A DNA stretch of 64,000 nucleotides from Laspinema sp963821735 (lineage in GTDB: Bacteria; Cyanobacteriota; Cyanobacteriia; Cyanobacteriales; Laspinemataceae): NCBI GenBank assembly GCA_963821735.1, contig CAWGFK010000070.1:868001-932000 (forward strand), given 5' to 3'. The notes under the pieces were generated by a model. That model was not told where the DNA came from and ran no database searches. It was given only the letters and a program-made list of their open reading frames with translations. Of the stretch, positions 8,928-23,062 are shown one piece after another. The first letter of the stretch is position 1. Every line of letters starts with the position of its first letter. The translations under genes were made by a program, and so were the position numbers.

Positions 8928-9650
8928 ATGACCAAGGACCGGAATAAAACATTGAACACATTACTGATTGCCGGAACGGATACCGATGCGGGTAAAACCG
9001 TAGTGACCACGGCGATCGCTGCCTATTGGCAACGGTATTATCCCCAGCAATCGCTGGCTCTGATGAAACCTCTGCAATCGGGAACCGGCGATCGGGAACT
9101 CTATCAACGGCTGTTTGAGTTACAACAATCCCCAGAAGAAATTACGCCTCTCTATTTCGAGGCCCCCCTCGCGCCTCCAGTGGCCGCGCAACGGGAAGGT
9201 CGTTCCGTAGACCTCAAACAGCTTTGGCCGGTGTTTACTCGACTGCAAGCGCGCTTCTCCTTCGTCCTCGTGGAAGGCGTGGGTGGATTGGGTTCCCCGA
9301 TTTCGTGGGAGTTGACTGTAGCCGATTTAGCCCACGATTGGGGTATTCCCACAGTGTTAGTGGTTCCTGTCAGGTTAGGGGCGATCGCCGCTACTGTTGC
9401 TAATGTAGCCCTGGCCCGACAAGCTGGAGTGCCGTTACTTGGCATTATCCTCAATTGTGTCCAACCTCGTTCTGACGCAGAAGTTGCCGATTTAACTCCT
9501 ATCGATTTAATCGAATCACTCACTCAAACTCGCGTCTTGGGGACGATTCCCTGTTTAGAGGATGCTCATAATTTAGACCAACTCATTCACTCGGCCTCTA
9601 ATCTCGACCTTGAGCTACTGCTGCCCCGGTTACCGATTTTAAACCCTTAA
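8928..9650 (+). CDS. bioD: Dethiobiotin synthase
   Basis: BioD closes the ureido ring of dethiobiotin from 7,8-diaminononanoate, CO2 and ATP, the step before BioB in biotin synthesis. The P-loop GTDTDAGKT lies near the N-terminus, KPLQSGTGD follows, and VEGVGGLGSP matches the conserved VEGxGG loop of the family. At 240 residues the length is normal. It starts 22 bases after the kinase stop, so the two may share a transcript, but other bio genes are not in the window. Confidence 0.93.
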   Translation: MTKDRNKTLNTLLIAGTDTDAGKTVVTTAIAAYWQRYYPQQSLALMKPLQSGTGDRELYQRLFELQQSPEEITPLYFEAPLAPPVAAQREGRSVDLKQLWPVFTRLQARFSFVLVEGVGGLGSPISWELTVADLAHDWGIPTVLVVPVRLGAIAATVANVALARQAGVPLLGIILNCVQPRSDAEVADLTPIDLIESLTQTRVLGTIPCLEDAHNLDQLIHSASNLDLELLLPRLPILNP

Positions 9651-9787
9651 AATAAAGTGGATATTATACCCTAAAACTGGTCAATTTACTTATCTAAAAA
9701 CCCGAGTATTTTTCGCTTTTTTCCACCAAGATAAAAGCTATATTTTTTGGTTTTGGGTTATTAAACAAACAAAAAACAGAAATTATC

Positions 9788-11032
9788 GTGAAAGTCTCTA
9801 TTTTTTCAACAGTTCAACCCATGTTTTCTACATCTCTCAATCCGCAGCGAATTAATCAATCGAGTCTTCGGTCTGAAATACAGGCTTTACAACCTCAACT
9901 TGTAGAATGGCGTCGGTGGTTACATCAACGTCCCGAACTTGCTTTTAACGAACATCTGAGTGCTGAATTCATTACTCAAAAATTGCAACAATGGGGAATT
10001 AAGCATCAAACTGGGATTGCTGAAACCGGGATTGTGGCCATTGTTGAAGGTAAAAATCCGGGCAAGGCGATCGGGATTCGCGCCGATATGGATGCACTGC
10101 CGATTTTTGAAGAGAATGAGATCCCCTACCGATCGCAGCATCCGGGGAAAATGCACGCTTGTGGACATGATGGTCATGTAGCGATCGCCCTAGGGACAGC
10201 CTACTATCTCTCCCAACACCCCGAGCAATTTTCTGGAACGGTCAAATTCATTTTCCAACCCGCAGAGGAAGGCCCAGGGGGTGCCAAACCCATGATTGAA
10301 GCGGGAGTTTTGGAAAATCCGGCAGTAGATGCCATCATTGGATTGCACCTGTGGAACAACCTCCCCCTCGGCACTGTTGGGGTGCGTAGCGGTCCTTTAA
10401 TGGCAGCAACTGAGTTTTTTCGCTGCCATATTCAGGGCAAAGGCGGACATGGGGCCATGCCTCATCAAACCGTGGATTCAATTTTAGTCGCCGCCCAAAT
10501 CGTTCAGGCCCTGCAAACTATTGTGGCGCGGAATGTTAATCCTTTAGAATCTGCGGTGGTAACCGTGGGGGAACTTCATGCCGGGAAAGCGTTAAATGTG
10601 ATTGCTGACTCCGCCCACTTAAGCGGAACTGTGCGCTATTTTAATCCAGAATTAGGTGAGGCTATCCCTAAACGGATTGAGCAGATCATTGCGGGGGTCT
10701 GTCAGAGTCATGGGGCGAGCTATGAGTTAGATTACCAAAAACTTTATCCGCCAGTGATTAATCATCCGGCGATCGCGAGCTTAGTGCGATCGGTCTCGGA
10801 AAATGTCGTAGAAACCCCCGCAGGAATTGTGCCCGAGTGTCAAACAATGGGAGGGGAAGATATGAGCTTCTTTTTACAAGAAGTCCCCGGCTGTTACTTC
10901 TTTTTAGGCGGAGCCAATCTCTCTCAAAACCTAGCCTATCCCCATCACCATCCTCGGTTTAATTTTGACGAAACCGCTCTGAGCATAGGGGTTGAAATCT
11001 TTGTTCGCTGTGTCGAGCAGTTTTGTTCATGA
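9788..11032 (+). CDS. M20 family amidohydrolase (N-acyl-amino-acid hydrolase type)
   Basis: This metal-dependent amidohydrolase shows the M20D pattern. It has RRWLHQRPELAFNEH near the N-terminus, the metal ligands in MHACGHDGHVA, the catalytic Glu-Glu in QPAEEGPGGA, GLHLWNNLPLG, and a C-terminal MGGEDMSFF with the last ligand region. It probably cleaves N-acyl or indole-type amino-acid conjugates; the substrate is not given by sequence. The frame opens at GTG 9788, and ATG 9821 in the same frame is an alternative that would shorten it by 11 residues. It ends 22 bases before a strong hairpin terminator shared with the convergent rRNA operon. Confidence 0.9.
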   Translation: MKVSIFSTVQPMFSTSLNPQRINQSSLRSEIQALQPQLVEWRRWLHQRPELAFNEHLSAEFITQKLQQWGIKHQTGIAETGIVAIVEGKNPGKAIGIRADMDALPIFEENEIPYRSQHPGKMHACGHDGHVAIALGTAYYLSQHPEQFSGTVKFIFQPAEEGPGGAKPMIEAGVLENPAVDAIIGLHLWNNLPLGTVGVRSGPLMAATEFFRCHIQGKGGHGAMPHQTVDSILVAAQIVQALQTIVARNVNPLESAVVTVGELHAGKALNVIADSAHLSGTVRYFNPELGEAIPKRIEQIIAGVCQSHGASYELDYQKLYPPVINHPAIASLVRSVSENVVETPAGIVPECQTMGGEDMSFFLQEVPGCYFFLGGANLSQNLAYPHHHPRFNFDETALSIGVEIFVRCVEQFCS

Positions 11033-11054
11033 TTTTAATAACACTCTAAAAACT

Positions 11055-11095
11055 AAAAAGCCTCCTGTTCTATGTAGAGAAACAGGAGGCTTTTT
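11055..11095. terminator. Bidirectional rho-independent terminator
   Basis: Arms AAAAAGCCTCCTGTT (11055-11069) and its exact complement (11081-11095) flank an 11-base loop. The A-run on one side and the T-run on the other make it work on both strands: for the amidohydrolase (+) and for the rRNA operon (-), whose 5S gene ends 13 bases away. Confidence 0.9.
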
Positions 11096-11108
11096 AGTTT
11101 AAATAGTG

Positions 11109-11227
11109 ACCGGGCACCGAGCTATTTTCCCAGGAGGCTACCCTCCAAGTATCTTCGCCGCAGTCGCGTTTCACGTCCGAGTTCGGGAAGGAGTCGGCGT
11201 GGGGCCACGAAGCCATAGGCACCCGGA
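11109..11227 (-). rRNA. rrf: 5S ribosomal RNA
   Basis: On the minus strand the sequence starts TCCGGGTGCCTATGGC and ends with GCTCGGTGCCCGGTC, whose ends pair as helix I. The internal CCGAACTCGGACGTGAAAC block is the conserved 5S loop region. Ends are set by pairing and are accurate to a few bases. Confidence 0.93.
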
Positions 11228-11298
11228 AAACTGTGAGGTATTATAAACCCTCAAGACTGCATAAAGAAAAGAAATCAAAGTTTAAATTGAAGTTGGAT

Positions 11299-14185
<2,887 letters not shown>

Positions 14186-14412
14186 CACAATTTGGGCTTC
14201 TTTTTTTGGACAGCTTTTCAATCTGACTCTTTTAACAGAGGTCGATTGAAAAGTTTTACCTTTGATTCTTTTCTTTATGCAGTTTTCAAGGTTCATTGCT
14301 GGTTAAAATCCAGCAGTCTTTCTGGTCTCTATAGATAGATGACTTCAGATAAGTTGCTGTGTTTTAGTTCCGGCTTGGGATTTTGCTAGCATTCATTTCA
14401 GGTTGATTAAGA

Positions 14413-14486
<74 letters not shown>

Positions 14487-14621
14487 ATGTTCATCAAACA
14501 TGATGCTGAACCGAACAAAGAGTTTGAAAGCCAGAAATTATCCGGTCTCGTAACGACCTTGGGATATCTGATTTCCCCGATTAATTTTTGGGTTTCGGTG
14601 GAAATCTAGCAGGTCTCCCTA

Positions 14622-16112
<1,491 letters not shown>

Positions 16113-16356
16113 ATTCTAAAGTCCAGGTTCATTTCTCTGAATGATTTCCTTGAGCTTTAGGCTTTTCACTTTGAGTGATTGGCTTTTTGTCAAATCAACT
16201 TGCGTTTTTTTGACTTTTAGTTTATAGTCTCTAGGTATAACCCTTTAGAGACTTCTGATTTCTTGACGAGACCAGGTTTCTATTGGCTTTCAAACTCTTT
16301 AATTGTCTTGGTTCAGGCGCGATTCGGTTCGTTGCCTTTCCTCACCGCGCTTTACT

Positions 16357-16385
16357 ACTTTAACTAACCCACCCGGGTTTGTCAA
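16357..16385 (-). promoter_or_regulatory. rRNA operon promoter
   Basis: On the minus strand a perfect -35 box TTGACA (16385-16380) is followed after 17 bases by TAAAGT (16362-16357), matching four of six -10 positions. It lies about 245 bases upstream of the 16S 5' end. The leader in between (16113-16356) holds no gene and should contain processing sites. Confidence 0.65.
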
Positions 16386-16402
16386 GCGTTTTTGAGGATT
16401 TT

Positions 16403-16430
16403 TTCAGACTTTTTTTGAAAAAAGTCTGAA
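16403..16430. promoter_or_regulatory. Perfect hairpin between rRNA promoter and nadC
   Basis: TTCAGACTTTTTT (16403-16415) and AAAAAAGTCTGAA (16418-16430) form a 13-base stem with a two-base loop. It lies just upstream of nadC and behind the divergent rRNA promoter. No gene ends here, so it is not an ordinary gene terminator. It may insulate nadC from the rRNA promoter or form part of the nadC leader. Confidence 0.5.
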
Positions 16431-16454
16431 AGCCATGCAGGGAAGGAGTTTCAG

Positions 16455-17376
16455 GTGACAAAAAATTTGGTATTTCCTCATACAGGAAAGGATAAGGGGG
16501 CGATCGCAGTTAATTCTCAAGCTGCGTTGCCCCCTTGGATTGTGTTGGACCCTCTCTTCCAGGGATGGTTATTAGAGGATATTGGTCGAGGCGATCGCAC
16601 CACCAGCGCTATCTATATAGAAGGAGTTCCCCCAGGAAGGGCGGAATGGATTGTCAAAGAACCGGGTGCAGTAGCGGGATTACCATTCGCCCGTCGCATC
16701 TTTAGTCTTTTAGACTCTGATCGTTGAGTTCACTCCCCAGATCGCAGAGGGGGAGTATTGCCAACCCGGACAGGTGGTCGCTCAAATCACCGGCCCGGTG
16801 AATGCCCTGCTGACGGGAGAACGAGTGGCTCTCAATCTGGGGATGCGTCTGAGCGGGATTGCCACCCTGACCCGGAAGTATGTGGAAAAAATTGCCGATT
16901 TGCCGGTGCAACTGGTGGATACGCGCAAAACTACACCGGGACTGAGACTCTTAGAAAAATATGCGACTCAAGTCGGGGGCGCTAGAAACCACCGCATGGG
17001 ATTGGATGACGCCGTAATGATTAAGGACAACCATATTGTGGCGGCAGGGGGAATTGGCGCAGCGATCGCCCGAGTCCGGTCCCAAATTCCCTATCCCTTA
17101 ACCATAGAAGTGGAAACCGAAACCATAAAGGATGTGAAAGAAGCCCTCGAACATGGAGCCGACATTATTATGTTGGACAACATGACGGTTGAGCGGATGA
17201 GGGAAGCGGTCCCCCTAATTCGTCAGCATAACGACCGGATTTCCATTGAAGCCTCTGGCAACATCACCCTCGAAACAATCCGTGCCGTTGGGGAAACCGG
17301 AGTGGACTATATCTCCACCAGCGCCCCGATTACCCGATCCACCTGGTTGGACTTGAGTATGAAAATTAGAGGGTAA
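16455..17376 (+). pseudogene. nadC: Nicotinate-nucleotide pyrophosphorylase, single-base frameshift
   Basis: NadC converts quinolinate and PRPP to nicotinate mononucleotide in NAD synthesis. GTG 16455 has GGAAGGAG six bases upstream. Frame 1 contains LLEDIGRGDRTT and ends at TGA 16725. Frame 2 takes up at VEFTPQIAEGEY (16723) and carries NALLTGERVALN, DTRKTTPGLRLLEKYA, NHRMGLDDAVMIKDNH and IEASGNITLETIR. One extra base just before 16723 separates them. The joined protein is about 306 residues, within the family range. Both halves are otherwise well conserved, and the gene is usually essential, so I favour sequence error over a true pseudogene. Confidence 0.9.
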
Positions 17377-17380
17377 AACT

Positions 17381-17410
17381 AAAACAGGCGCTTGAAGCGC
17401 CTGTTTTAAA
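17381..17410. terminator. Rho-independent terminator after nadC
   Basis: Arms AAAACAGGCGCTT (17381-17393) and AAGCGCCTGTTTT (17395-17407) are exact complements around one base, followed by further A/T. It sits between convergent nadC and the PhoX-like gene and can serve both. Confidence 0.85.
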
Positions 17411-17457
17411 ATGAAATGAGCGGGACTGAAATTTGTCCCTCCATCTTTCTTCCTTAT

Positions 17458-19714
17458 TTATATAGAAGTCATCCCTGGAGGAATCGGCTGGGAATCCAGA
17501 CGGCGAATCGCAACAACCGCTGGTAACGGGGGGTCATTCGGTTGCTTTGTGGGCCAGTTTGAACCCAATGGGACCTGACGAGTTTGGATAAATTCCTCTC
17601 CCTCTAGAGTGAGCATCGCGAACTCCCGCGTTTCAGTGGCCCGATTCATCCGGATTCCATTCGTTTCACCGGGATGCTGCACCGCTAAAAATAGAGTGCG
17701 TTCGTCCGGGGTTAAAAATGGCCCGGTTGTTTCGCATTCCATTGGTCCCAAGCCGAATAAATAGGCTTTACCCGCATCAGGTCCCGATGTGGGAATGAAC
17801 CAGATGGAATTATTGCCAAAGATGCCGATTTGCTGAGAAAGACCGATCGCCTCTCCCGAATCATCCACCCGAGAGGGAACAGGGCGATTGAGTCCTCCGG
17901 TACTAACATCCGTCACCATCCAGAGATTACTTCCGGAATCCACTAACAGATTATCTGGGTTGGCGAATCCTACTCCCCCTTGGGCGGATTCACCACCTAG
18001 AGCCAATTTTTCCCAAGTGAAGGTGAGGGAAGCGGGTTCGTTGTCATCTTCGTTGAGGCGGAAAATCCACCCAAAGGGATAGGGAGTCTCGCCATTTGGT
18101 CCGGTAAAGATGCGGTTATCCGGGCCTCCTTCGCTTGCTGACCCTCCGGCAGTAAAGGCGATATAAAGGGAACCGTCGGGAGCAATGATGGTATCTTCTG
18201 GACGGGCAGTGCAGGTGACGCCTGCTGCATTAGCCGCATAGTGAGCATCAATTAAAATCGCCCCTTGTTTTTCTTCGGGATTGCCTATATAGAGGTCATC
18301 AAGGGTTTTGAACTGTTGTTTAAAAGTCTGGATCTGTTCGTCCCGATCGCCAATAAAATAACCCCCTTGGCGTTGATTCCGCTGTCTTTCAGTAGTTGGC
18401 GGTTGCCGTTGGGGTAAAGAGATGACATTCCCCACCAACTGACTGGGGAGTTGGGGGTCGATTGCCGTTTCCGGAGTCAGAGGAATCCAAGTTCCGGTCC
18501 CATCCGGGTTGAACTTCGCCCCATAGAGTTGACCCTCGCTCAATAATTTGGAGTTAGCTTTATCAGTGGGATTGGTGACAACCCCTTGACTGACAAACTT
18601 ATAAAGGTGACCTCCCTGGCGATCGCATCCCGAATAAAACGCCAAGGGTTTTCCTGACTCCACCCGCACGCCTACCGCTTCATGGCGATAGCGTCCCAAC
18701 CAAGTGTGCTTGGTCCCATAGTCGTTGGGGTCGGTTGGGTCAAGTTCTACAATCCATCCATATTTATTACCCGCTAACCCAAATACATTGCCTTGTCCAT
18801 GTAGACGATCAGCAGCCAAGTTAAAAGTTAATTCCCCTGGATCGAAAGAGGAGCCATCGGCATAGATGGGTTCCGACACCTGGGATTGGAAATTTTCTTC
18901 CGCACTCAATACCGTTCCCCAGGGGGTCGTCCCACCAGCACAATTGCCAAAGGTGCCAATGATGCGATCGCCCAATCCATCGCGATATCCTTGTACCTGC
19001 TGTTTCTGAAAAATCTTCACCGCAGGACCAGTTGACTTTTAAATACCGGCCATCTTTTAACCCAGAAATCCCAGAAATTCGACGATCTGCGGGGGAATTG
19101 GTCCTTTCCCATTGGCCTTCCGGGGTTTGTCGTAAGGAAATTACCCCGAGTCCCTGATCAATTAAGGCTTCTTCGCAAATTTGCTGAATTTGGGCTTTAA
19201 GTGGGTTGTTGTCAGCGAGTGCAAAGGCATTAATCGTGGTGGGTGTTTCTCCTTTGGAAGCCTTAGACATTCCAGACTGAATCGCTTCTAGGGGTAAGGG
19301 TTTTTGAATGACTAACGGATAGGTTTGCATCCAGGTCCCGGCGCTGACATATTCAAAGTTAATGACCAGATATCCTTCATTGGGGGCTGTTTCAATGAAA
19401 GAGAGATAATCATTGTTGTAGCCAAAACGAGAATCGCCCACTGGGTCTCCCCATTGGGCGATCGCATCGTAAGTAAACCCCTCGGGAAGAAGCAGATCGT
19501 CGAGGACCTCATAGCTACTGTACTCGGCGATTTGTTGAGCGGGTGCAATGCCATCGCTTGGAACTGGCAGAGGACCTTTGAGGGGCTTAAAATTGAGACT
19601 CTTTTGTGATGAGTGTAATCCGGGGAAATTGCAAGATTGCAGGGAACTCAGCGCGACTGTTCCGGCAAATCCACTCAAAAACAGCAAGAATTCGCGACGT
19701 TTGATATTCATCAT
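17458..19714 (-). pseudogene. PhoX-type alkaline phosphatase (DUF839), single-base frameshift
   Basis: PhoX enzymes are exported calcium/iron-dependent phosphomonoesterases that free phosphate from organic esters. The N-terminus carries a twin-arginine signal (KRREFLLFLSG) and then a cysteine at SLQSC, so a Tat-exported lipoprotein is possible. Frame 1 holds YVSAGTWMQTYPLVIQK and ends in RRISGISGLKDGRYLKVNWS. Frame 2 starts there and holds FGNCAGGTTPWGTVLSAEEN, HEAVGVRVESGKPLAFYSG and GIRMNRATETREFAM. One extra base near 19022-19027 lies between them. Its start overlaps the phoU stop (ATGA), so it belongs to the sph/pho transcript. It is named from the DUF839 fold and the neighbours; substrate range is inference. 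Confidence 0.82.
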
Positions 19715-20394
19715 CGATGACCTGTGACGATATAGGAGACTCGCTGGCCAATATTGGTCGCATGATCCGCCATCCGTTCGAGGTGGCGAATCAGTAACGC
19801 CATTAATAACAGAGGTTCAACCACTCCTTTAATATCGCGCTGATTGGCGAGGATGTGATAAAGGTTATGGTAAGCATCATCTACAATCGAGTCGAGTTGC
19901 TTGATCCGTTGACCCACTTCGGCATCGAGATCGGCTAAGGCGACGAGACTGGTTGCCAGCATTGCTCTAGCTTGGTGGGACATTTCCTCAATTTCCGCCA
20001 TGCAGGGATGGGGGGGATAGGGAAAGAGTTGGACGGCAATTTCCGAGATATCTTGAGCATAGTCACCAATGCGTTCTAGGTCTCGCACGAGCTGCATAAA
20101 GGCCCCGAGTAAACGGGAATCCATTGCGGCTGGGGCTTGCAAGGTCATGAGCATGACACATTCGGATTCGATTTGCCGATAAAAGCGATCGATTTGTTTG
20201 TCGAGTAAGGGAATTGCTTCGGCAGCGGATAAATCTCGGGCAAATAAAGCTTGATGACTTAGACGGAAAGAATTTTCCACTAAGGCACCCATCCGCAAGA
20301 TATCGCGCTCTAAGCGTTTTACTTTCCGCCTAAAATGAGTCAATTTAGAATTTTTACTATAGGACGAAGCAGAGAGTCCGGCTTGACTAGCCAT
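19711..20394 (-). CDS. phoU: Phosphate signalling complex protein PhoU
   Basis: The 227-residue protein shows the two repeated three-helix PhoU units, with LERDILRMGALVENSF, LVRDLERIGDYAQDISEIA and the matching LIRHLERMADHATNIGQRV; the ExxxD metal sites are intact. PhoU links the Pst phosphate transporter to the sensor kinase and keeps the kinase silent when phosphate is ample. Position between sphS and the PhoX gene supports this. It overlaps the next start by four bases. Confidence 0.93.
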   Translation of the reverse strand: MASQAGLSASSYSKNSKLTHFRRKVKRLERDILRMGALVENSFRLSHQALFARDLSAAEAIPLLDKQIDRFYRQIESECVMLMTLQAPAAMDSRLLGAFMQLVRDLERIGDYAQDISEIAVQLFPYPPHPCMAEIEEMSHQARAMLATSLVALADLDAEVGQRIKQLDSIVDDAYHNLYHILANQRDIKGVVEPLLLMALLIRHLERMADHATNIGQRVSYIVTGHR

Positions 20395-20500
20395 TGGGTT
20401 TAAAAATAACGCTACAAAGGGTTAATAATTTGACAAAACGGGTTCTAAAAACGGTATTAGGGGATACGTTTGACTGGATCGCAGTTGGGGACACCAAATT

Positions 20501-21871
20501 TTAAGGGTGGGGATTGAGAACTGCCCGATCGCGAAGCGTCTCGGAACGAGAATCGCCAGGTAGTCGCAGTTGCAACCAGGCTCCGCCGGTGTCAGGATGG
20601 TTGCTGGCTTTAATGGTGCCTCCGTGGGCTGTGATGATTTGTTCGGCGATCGCCAAACCTAGTCCCGATCCTGGACTGGTGGAATAGGCTTTCCCCGGGC
20701 TTGGAGTCAGATCCAGGGATTGTCTAGCGCGGGCTGGGTCCCCTCGGTAAAGGCGCTCAAAAATATAAGGGAGATCCGACGGACTAAAGCCTGATCCTGA
20801 ATCGATCATATCAATTTGGATAATTTCTCGTTCCCAGGTGGGCTGGCTATTAGGGCTAACCTCGCCCACAATCTTAGTCGCAATGATGGCTTGAATTTTG
20901 CCGTGGGGTGAACTGTACCGAATACTATTATCAAGGATATTCAAAAAGACGCGGTAGAGTTTGGACTCATCGGCTTCTATCCATACCGGGTCAGGTCCAG
21001 AATACTCAAAATTGATCTGTTTCTGACGGGCTAACGGTTCTAGGGTTTGCCACACAGACTGAATCAAGCCGCAGATATCCACGGATTTAATGACCAGTTT
21101 ATCCCCTGGATCAACTTCCAAATGACTCAGTTCGAGCCAGTCTTGGACCAGTTTAATCAACCGATTCGTTTCTCCCGATAAGCGCTCGACGCGCTGACTC
21201 CAGGGAGGCTCTAACCGGCCTTGTAAGGCTTCAGCGACTAAGCTAATACTGGTGAGGGGAGTTTTCAGTTCATGGGCTAAATCGTTCATCCAGCGATCGC
21301 GGTTTTGCGCCAGGGTGACTAAAGGTTGGCGATTTTCTAAAAATACCCCCACTTGTCCCTCCCCTAGGGGCCAACTATAGCCGCGTAAGGTGAGCGATCG
21401 CGTTTTGCCCATTTCTGACCCATTTTGACAAGCAGGATGAAACACCCACTCTCGCATCTGCGCTTTTTGCTGTTGTCGAGTATTGTCAATTAGCTGATCC
21501 AATTCGTAGGACCGCACGAATTTCAGTAATAAACGGGGGGAACTCGGTTCCCACTTTTGAATCTGGAGGATCTCCTGCGCTTGGGAATTGCACCAGACTA
21601 ATTGGTTTTCTTCATCGACTTGGAGATACCCGATGGGAGCAACTTGTAATAATTGCCGTCCCTCTTCTACCTGGGCTTCTAGCTCTTGTCGCTCTTGTTT
21701 CATCCAACCGATCGCTCGGCGCAATCGAGACATCATTGGCATATATAAGCCAAAGGAATCGATCGGCAACCCCCCCAACCATTGCCGTAACTGCTGGCGC
21801 ATCCAAAACTGCTGGCACAGCCAAAATCCAATTCCCACAGCTAGGCCCAGGAAAAATGCGACGATAGCCAT
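20501..21871 (-). CDS. sphS: Phosphate-sensing histidine kinase SphS
   Basis: This is a PhoR-like sensor of 456 residues. One N-terminal hydrophobic helix (AIVAFFLGLAVGIGFWL) anchors it, then come a coiled stretch, a PAS-like segment (LLQVAPIGYLQVDEENQLVW), the dimerisation and phosphorylation box with histidine in NDLAHELKTPLTS, and the ATPase boxes NILDNSIRYS, DSGSGFSPSDLPYIFERLYR and GSGLGLAIAEQI. In cyanobacteria SphS phosphorylates SphR when phosphate runs low. It lies 204 bases after sphR and is followed by phoU. Confidence 0.92.
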   Translation of the reverse strand: MAIVAFFLGLAVGIGFWLCQQFWMRQQLRQWLGGLPIDSFGLYMPMMSRLRRAIGWMKQERQELEAQVEEGRQLLQVAPIGYLQVDEENQLVWCNSQAQEILQIQKWEPSSPRLLLKFVRSYELDQLIDNTRQQQKAQMREWVFHPACQNGSEMGKTRSLTLRGYSWPLGEGQVGVFLENRQPLVTLAQNRDRWMNDLAHELKTPLTSISLVAEALQGRLEPPWSQRVERLSGETNRLIKLVQDWLELSHLEVDPGDKLVIKSVDICGLIQSVWQTLEPLARQKQINFEYSGPDPVWIEADESKLYRVFLNILDNSIRYSSPHGKIQAIIATKIVGEVSPNSQPTWEREIIQIDMIDSGSGFSPSDLPYIFERLYRGDPARARQSLDLTPSPGKAYSTSPGSGLGLAIAEQIITAHGGTIKASNHPDTGGAWLQLRLPGDSRSETLRDRAVLNPHP

Positions 21872-22075
21872 TTCGCTTCCTCAATATAGAGTGCTTTGGC
21901 GTTAAGAGTGAATGATTTGGGATCAACTTAGGCGATCGGAACCTCTCCCTAAATCCCTCTCCTCATAGGAGAGGGACTTTGAAAACATTTTTCACGCTCT
22001 TGGTCTGATGATATAAGCAATTGAGGGATCGTCGCCAGAGGTGACTCCAGGACACAGTTGAACTGATCGCCGCTT

Positions 22076-22828
22076 TTAGCCTAACCGATAACCAAATCCC
22101 CGAACGGTAATGATGTACTCCGGTTGGGACGGATCCCGCTCTAATTTTTCGCGCAACCATCGGATATGGACATCAACGGTTTTGCTATCTCCGACAAAAT
22201 CCGGACCCCAGACGCGATCGAGTAACTGATCCCGGGACCACACCCGCCTGGGATAACTCATAAATAACTCAATCAGGCGAAATTCTTTTGGAGATAAATT
22301 AACCTCTTCCGTGGAAACCATCACCCGACATTCCTGGGGATATAACGTAATCTCTCCAAATCGCAACACTTGCGGATCCATTAACCCATTCAGGCGTTGA
22401 CGACGGAATAAAGCCCGACATCGCGCAATAAACTCCCTCATGCTAAAGGGTTTGGTCAAGTAGTCATCGGCCCCTACTTCTAACCCTAATACCCGGTCTG
22501 TTTCGCTGCCTTTGGCACTCAAAATCAATATCGGCACGGGGTTCCCTTGTTGACGGAGGAGGCGACACAAATCCAGCCCGTTGACTTGCGGCAGCATGAT
22601 ATCTAAAACAATTAAGTCAAAGGGAAAATCCGTTGAGACAGGTTCGGCTCGATACAAACTGTTCAAGGCGCTCTGCCCATCTGCGGCAATGCTGACTTCG
22701 TAACCTTCCTCCTCTAAGGCTAAAACCAGCATTTCCCGAATCAGGTCTTCATCTTCTACGACTAAAATCCGATGATTTTTGCTGAATTCTGCCCTAGGAA
22801 GGGTTTTGGTTGCTTCCACAGAAAACAT
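22076..22828 (-). CDS. sphR: Phosphate response regulator SphR (PhoB family)
   Basis: The OmpR/PhoB-type regulator has 250 residues. The receiver domain holds the acidic pair in LVVEDEDLIR, the phosphorylated aspartate in DLIVLDIMLPQVNG, the conserved Thr/Ser position in ILILSAKG and the lysine in DDYLTKPFS. The winged-helix domain ends with SKTVDVHIRWLREKLE and RGFGYRLG. Together with SphS it should switch on phosphatase and phosphate-uptake genes. Assignment to the phosphate system rests on its neighbours sphS, phoU and phoX-like. Confidence 0.92.
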   Translation of the reverse strand: MFSVEATKTLPRAEFSKNHRILVVEDEDLIREMLVLALEEEGYEVSIAADGQSALNSLYRAEPVSTDFPFDLIVLDIMLPQVNGLDLCRLLRQQGNPVPILILSAKGSETDRVLGLEVGADDYLTKPFSMREFIARCRALFRRQRLNGLMDPQVLRFGEITLYPQECRVMVSTEEVNLSPKEFRLIELFMSYPRRVWSRDQLLDRVWGPDFVGDSKTVDVHIRWLREKLERDPSQPEYIITVRGFGYRLG

Positions 22829-22900
22829 GATTAATGATTGTTGTGATTAATATCATTTCCATTGTTACAACAAAACGGCCATTAAATATGTGTCGGTCAT

Positions 22901-22930
22901 GGTATCTAAATTTACCGATTGCAGGTTAAG
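22901..22930 (-). promoter_or_regulatory. Possible Pho box upstream of sphR
   Basis: On the minus strand CTTAACCT (22930-22923) matches the cyanobacterial Pho-box half-site exactly. The next two 11-base steps (ATCGGTAA, TTAGATAC) match poorly. It is about 95 bases upstream of the sphR start and would suit autoregulation, but one good half-site is weak evidence. Confidence 0.25.
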
Positions 22931-23062
22931 CGGGTGATGGCTACTTTTTCCTCGGGCTATTTAGCTCTAAAAATGGTAAAATATTCAGGCTTGATGGGAA
23001 CTCCGGTTTAAATCCCATCGAATCGATTCAACTCGCAGTTTTATCACTTTACCCCGCACCCC

